Positions 5,080 to 5,722 of a DNA stretch of 5,722 nucleotides are shown here, in pieces. The notes beneath the pieces are model-generated. The model was given only the letters and a program-made list of their open reading frames with translations, was not told the origin of the DNA and made no database searches. The first letter of the stretch is position 1. Each line of letters begins with the position of its first letter. This DNA comes from Anderseniella sp964390445 (GTDB lineage Bacteria > Pseudomonadota > Alphaproteobacteria > Rhizobiales > Aestuariivirgaceae): NCBI GenBank assembly GCA_964390445.1, contig CAYMJJ010000141.1:1-5722 (forward strand), written 5' to 3'. Position numbers and translations under genes: made by a program.

Positions 5080-5722
<643 letters not shown>

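Overview
The window looks like chromosomal DNA from a GC-rich alphaproteobacterium. Two things point there. The RecA N-terminal part has the alphaproteobacterial wording around loop L1, and its upstream region carries GAAC-N7-GAAC, the reverse complement of the alphaproteobacterial LexA box GTTC-N7-GTTC. The main genes are GC-rich (39 of 60 bases in a sample at 181-240), while part of the middle of the window is clearly AT-rich (44 of 120 bases are G or C at 2701-2820).

Layout. Left block, + strand, 1-1662: the 3' end of a selenium-binding-protein/methanethiol oxidase gene (SBP56/MtoX family), a polytopic membrane protein with four membrane-located histidines, and an MgtC/SapB-family membrane protein. 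The gaps are 3 and 25 nt, so this is probably one operon. Middle block, 1663-3353: a short remnant of a dipeptidase gene end, a strong UUCG-loop terminator, a minus-strand coiled-coil protein of unknown function, and an AT-rich stretch with one plausible 63-residue minus-strand ORF. Next, 3354-4325 on the minus strand, is a complete M19 'membrane dipeptidase'-like gene that lacks several canonical metal-site residues. Right block: about 750 nt without a convincing gene but with a 13-bp perfect hairpin, then the recA promoter region with an SOS box and an 18-bp palindrome, and recA itself, running off the window end.

The least expected structure is a direct repeat. The last ~40 bp of the M19 gene (3361-3400) recur at 1691-1730 with 34 of 40 identities, in the same orientation, flanking the coiled-coil/AT-rich segment. 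Either a second dipeptidase gene once lay here and was almost entirely replaced, or a ~1.6-kb segment arrived by an event that duplicated the gene's 3' end. No integrase or transposase is visible in the segment. I do not see a complete new defence or mobile system in this window. The most promising unknowns are the coiled-coil protein in its flanked segment, the altered M19 protein and the MtoX-linked membrane protein.
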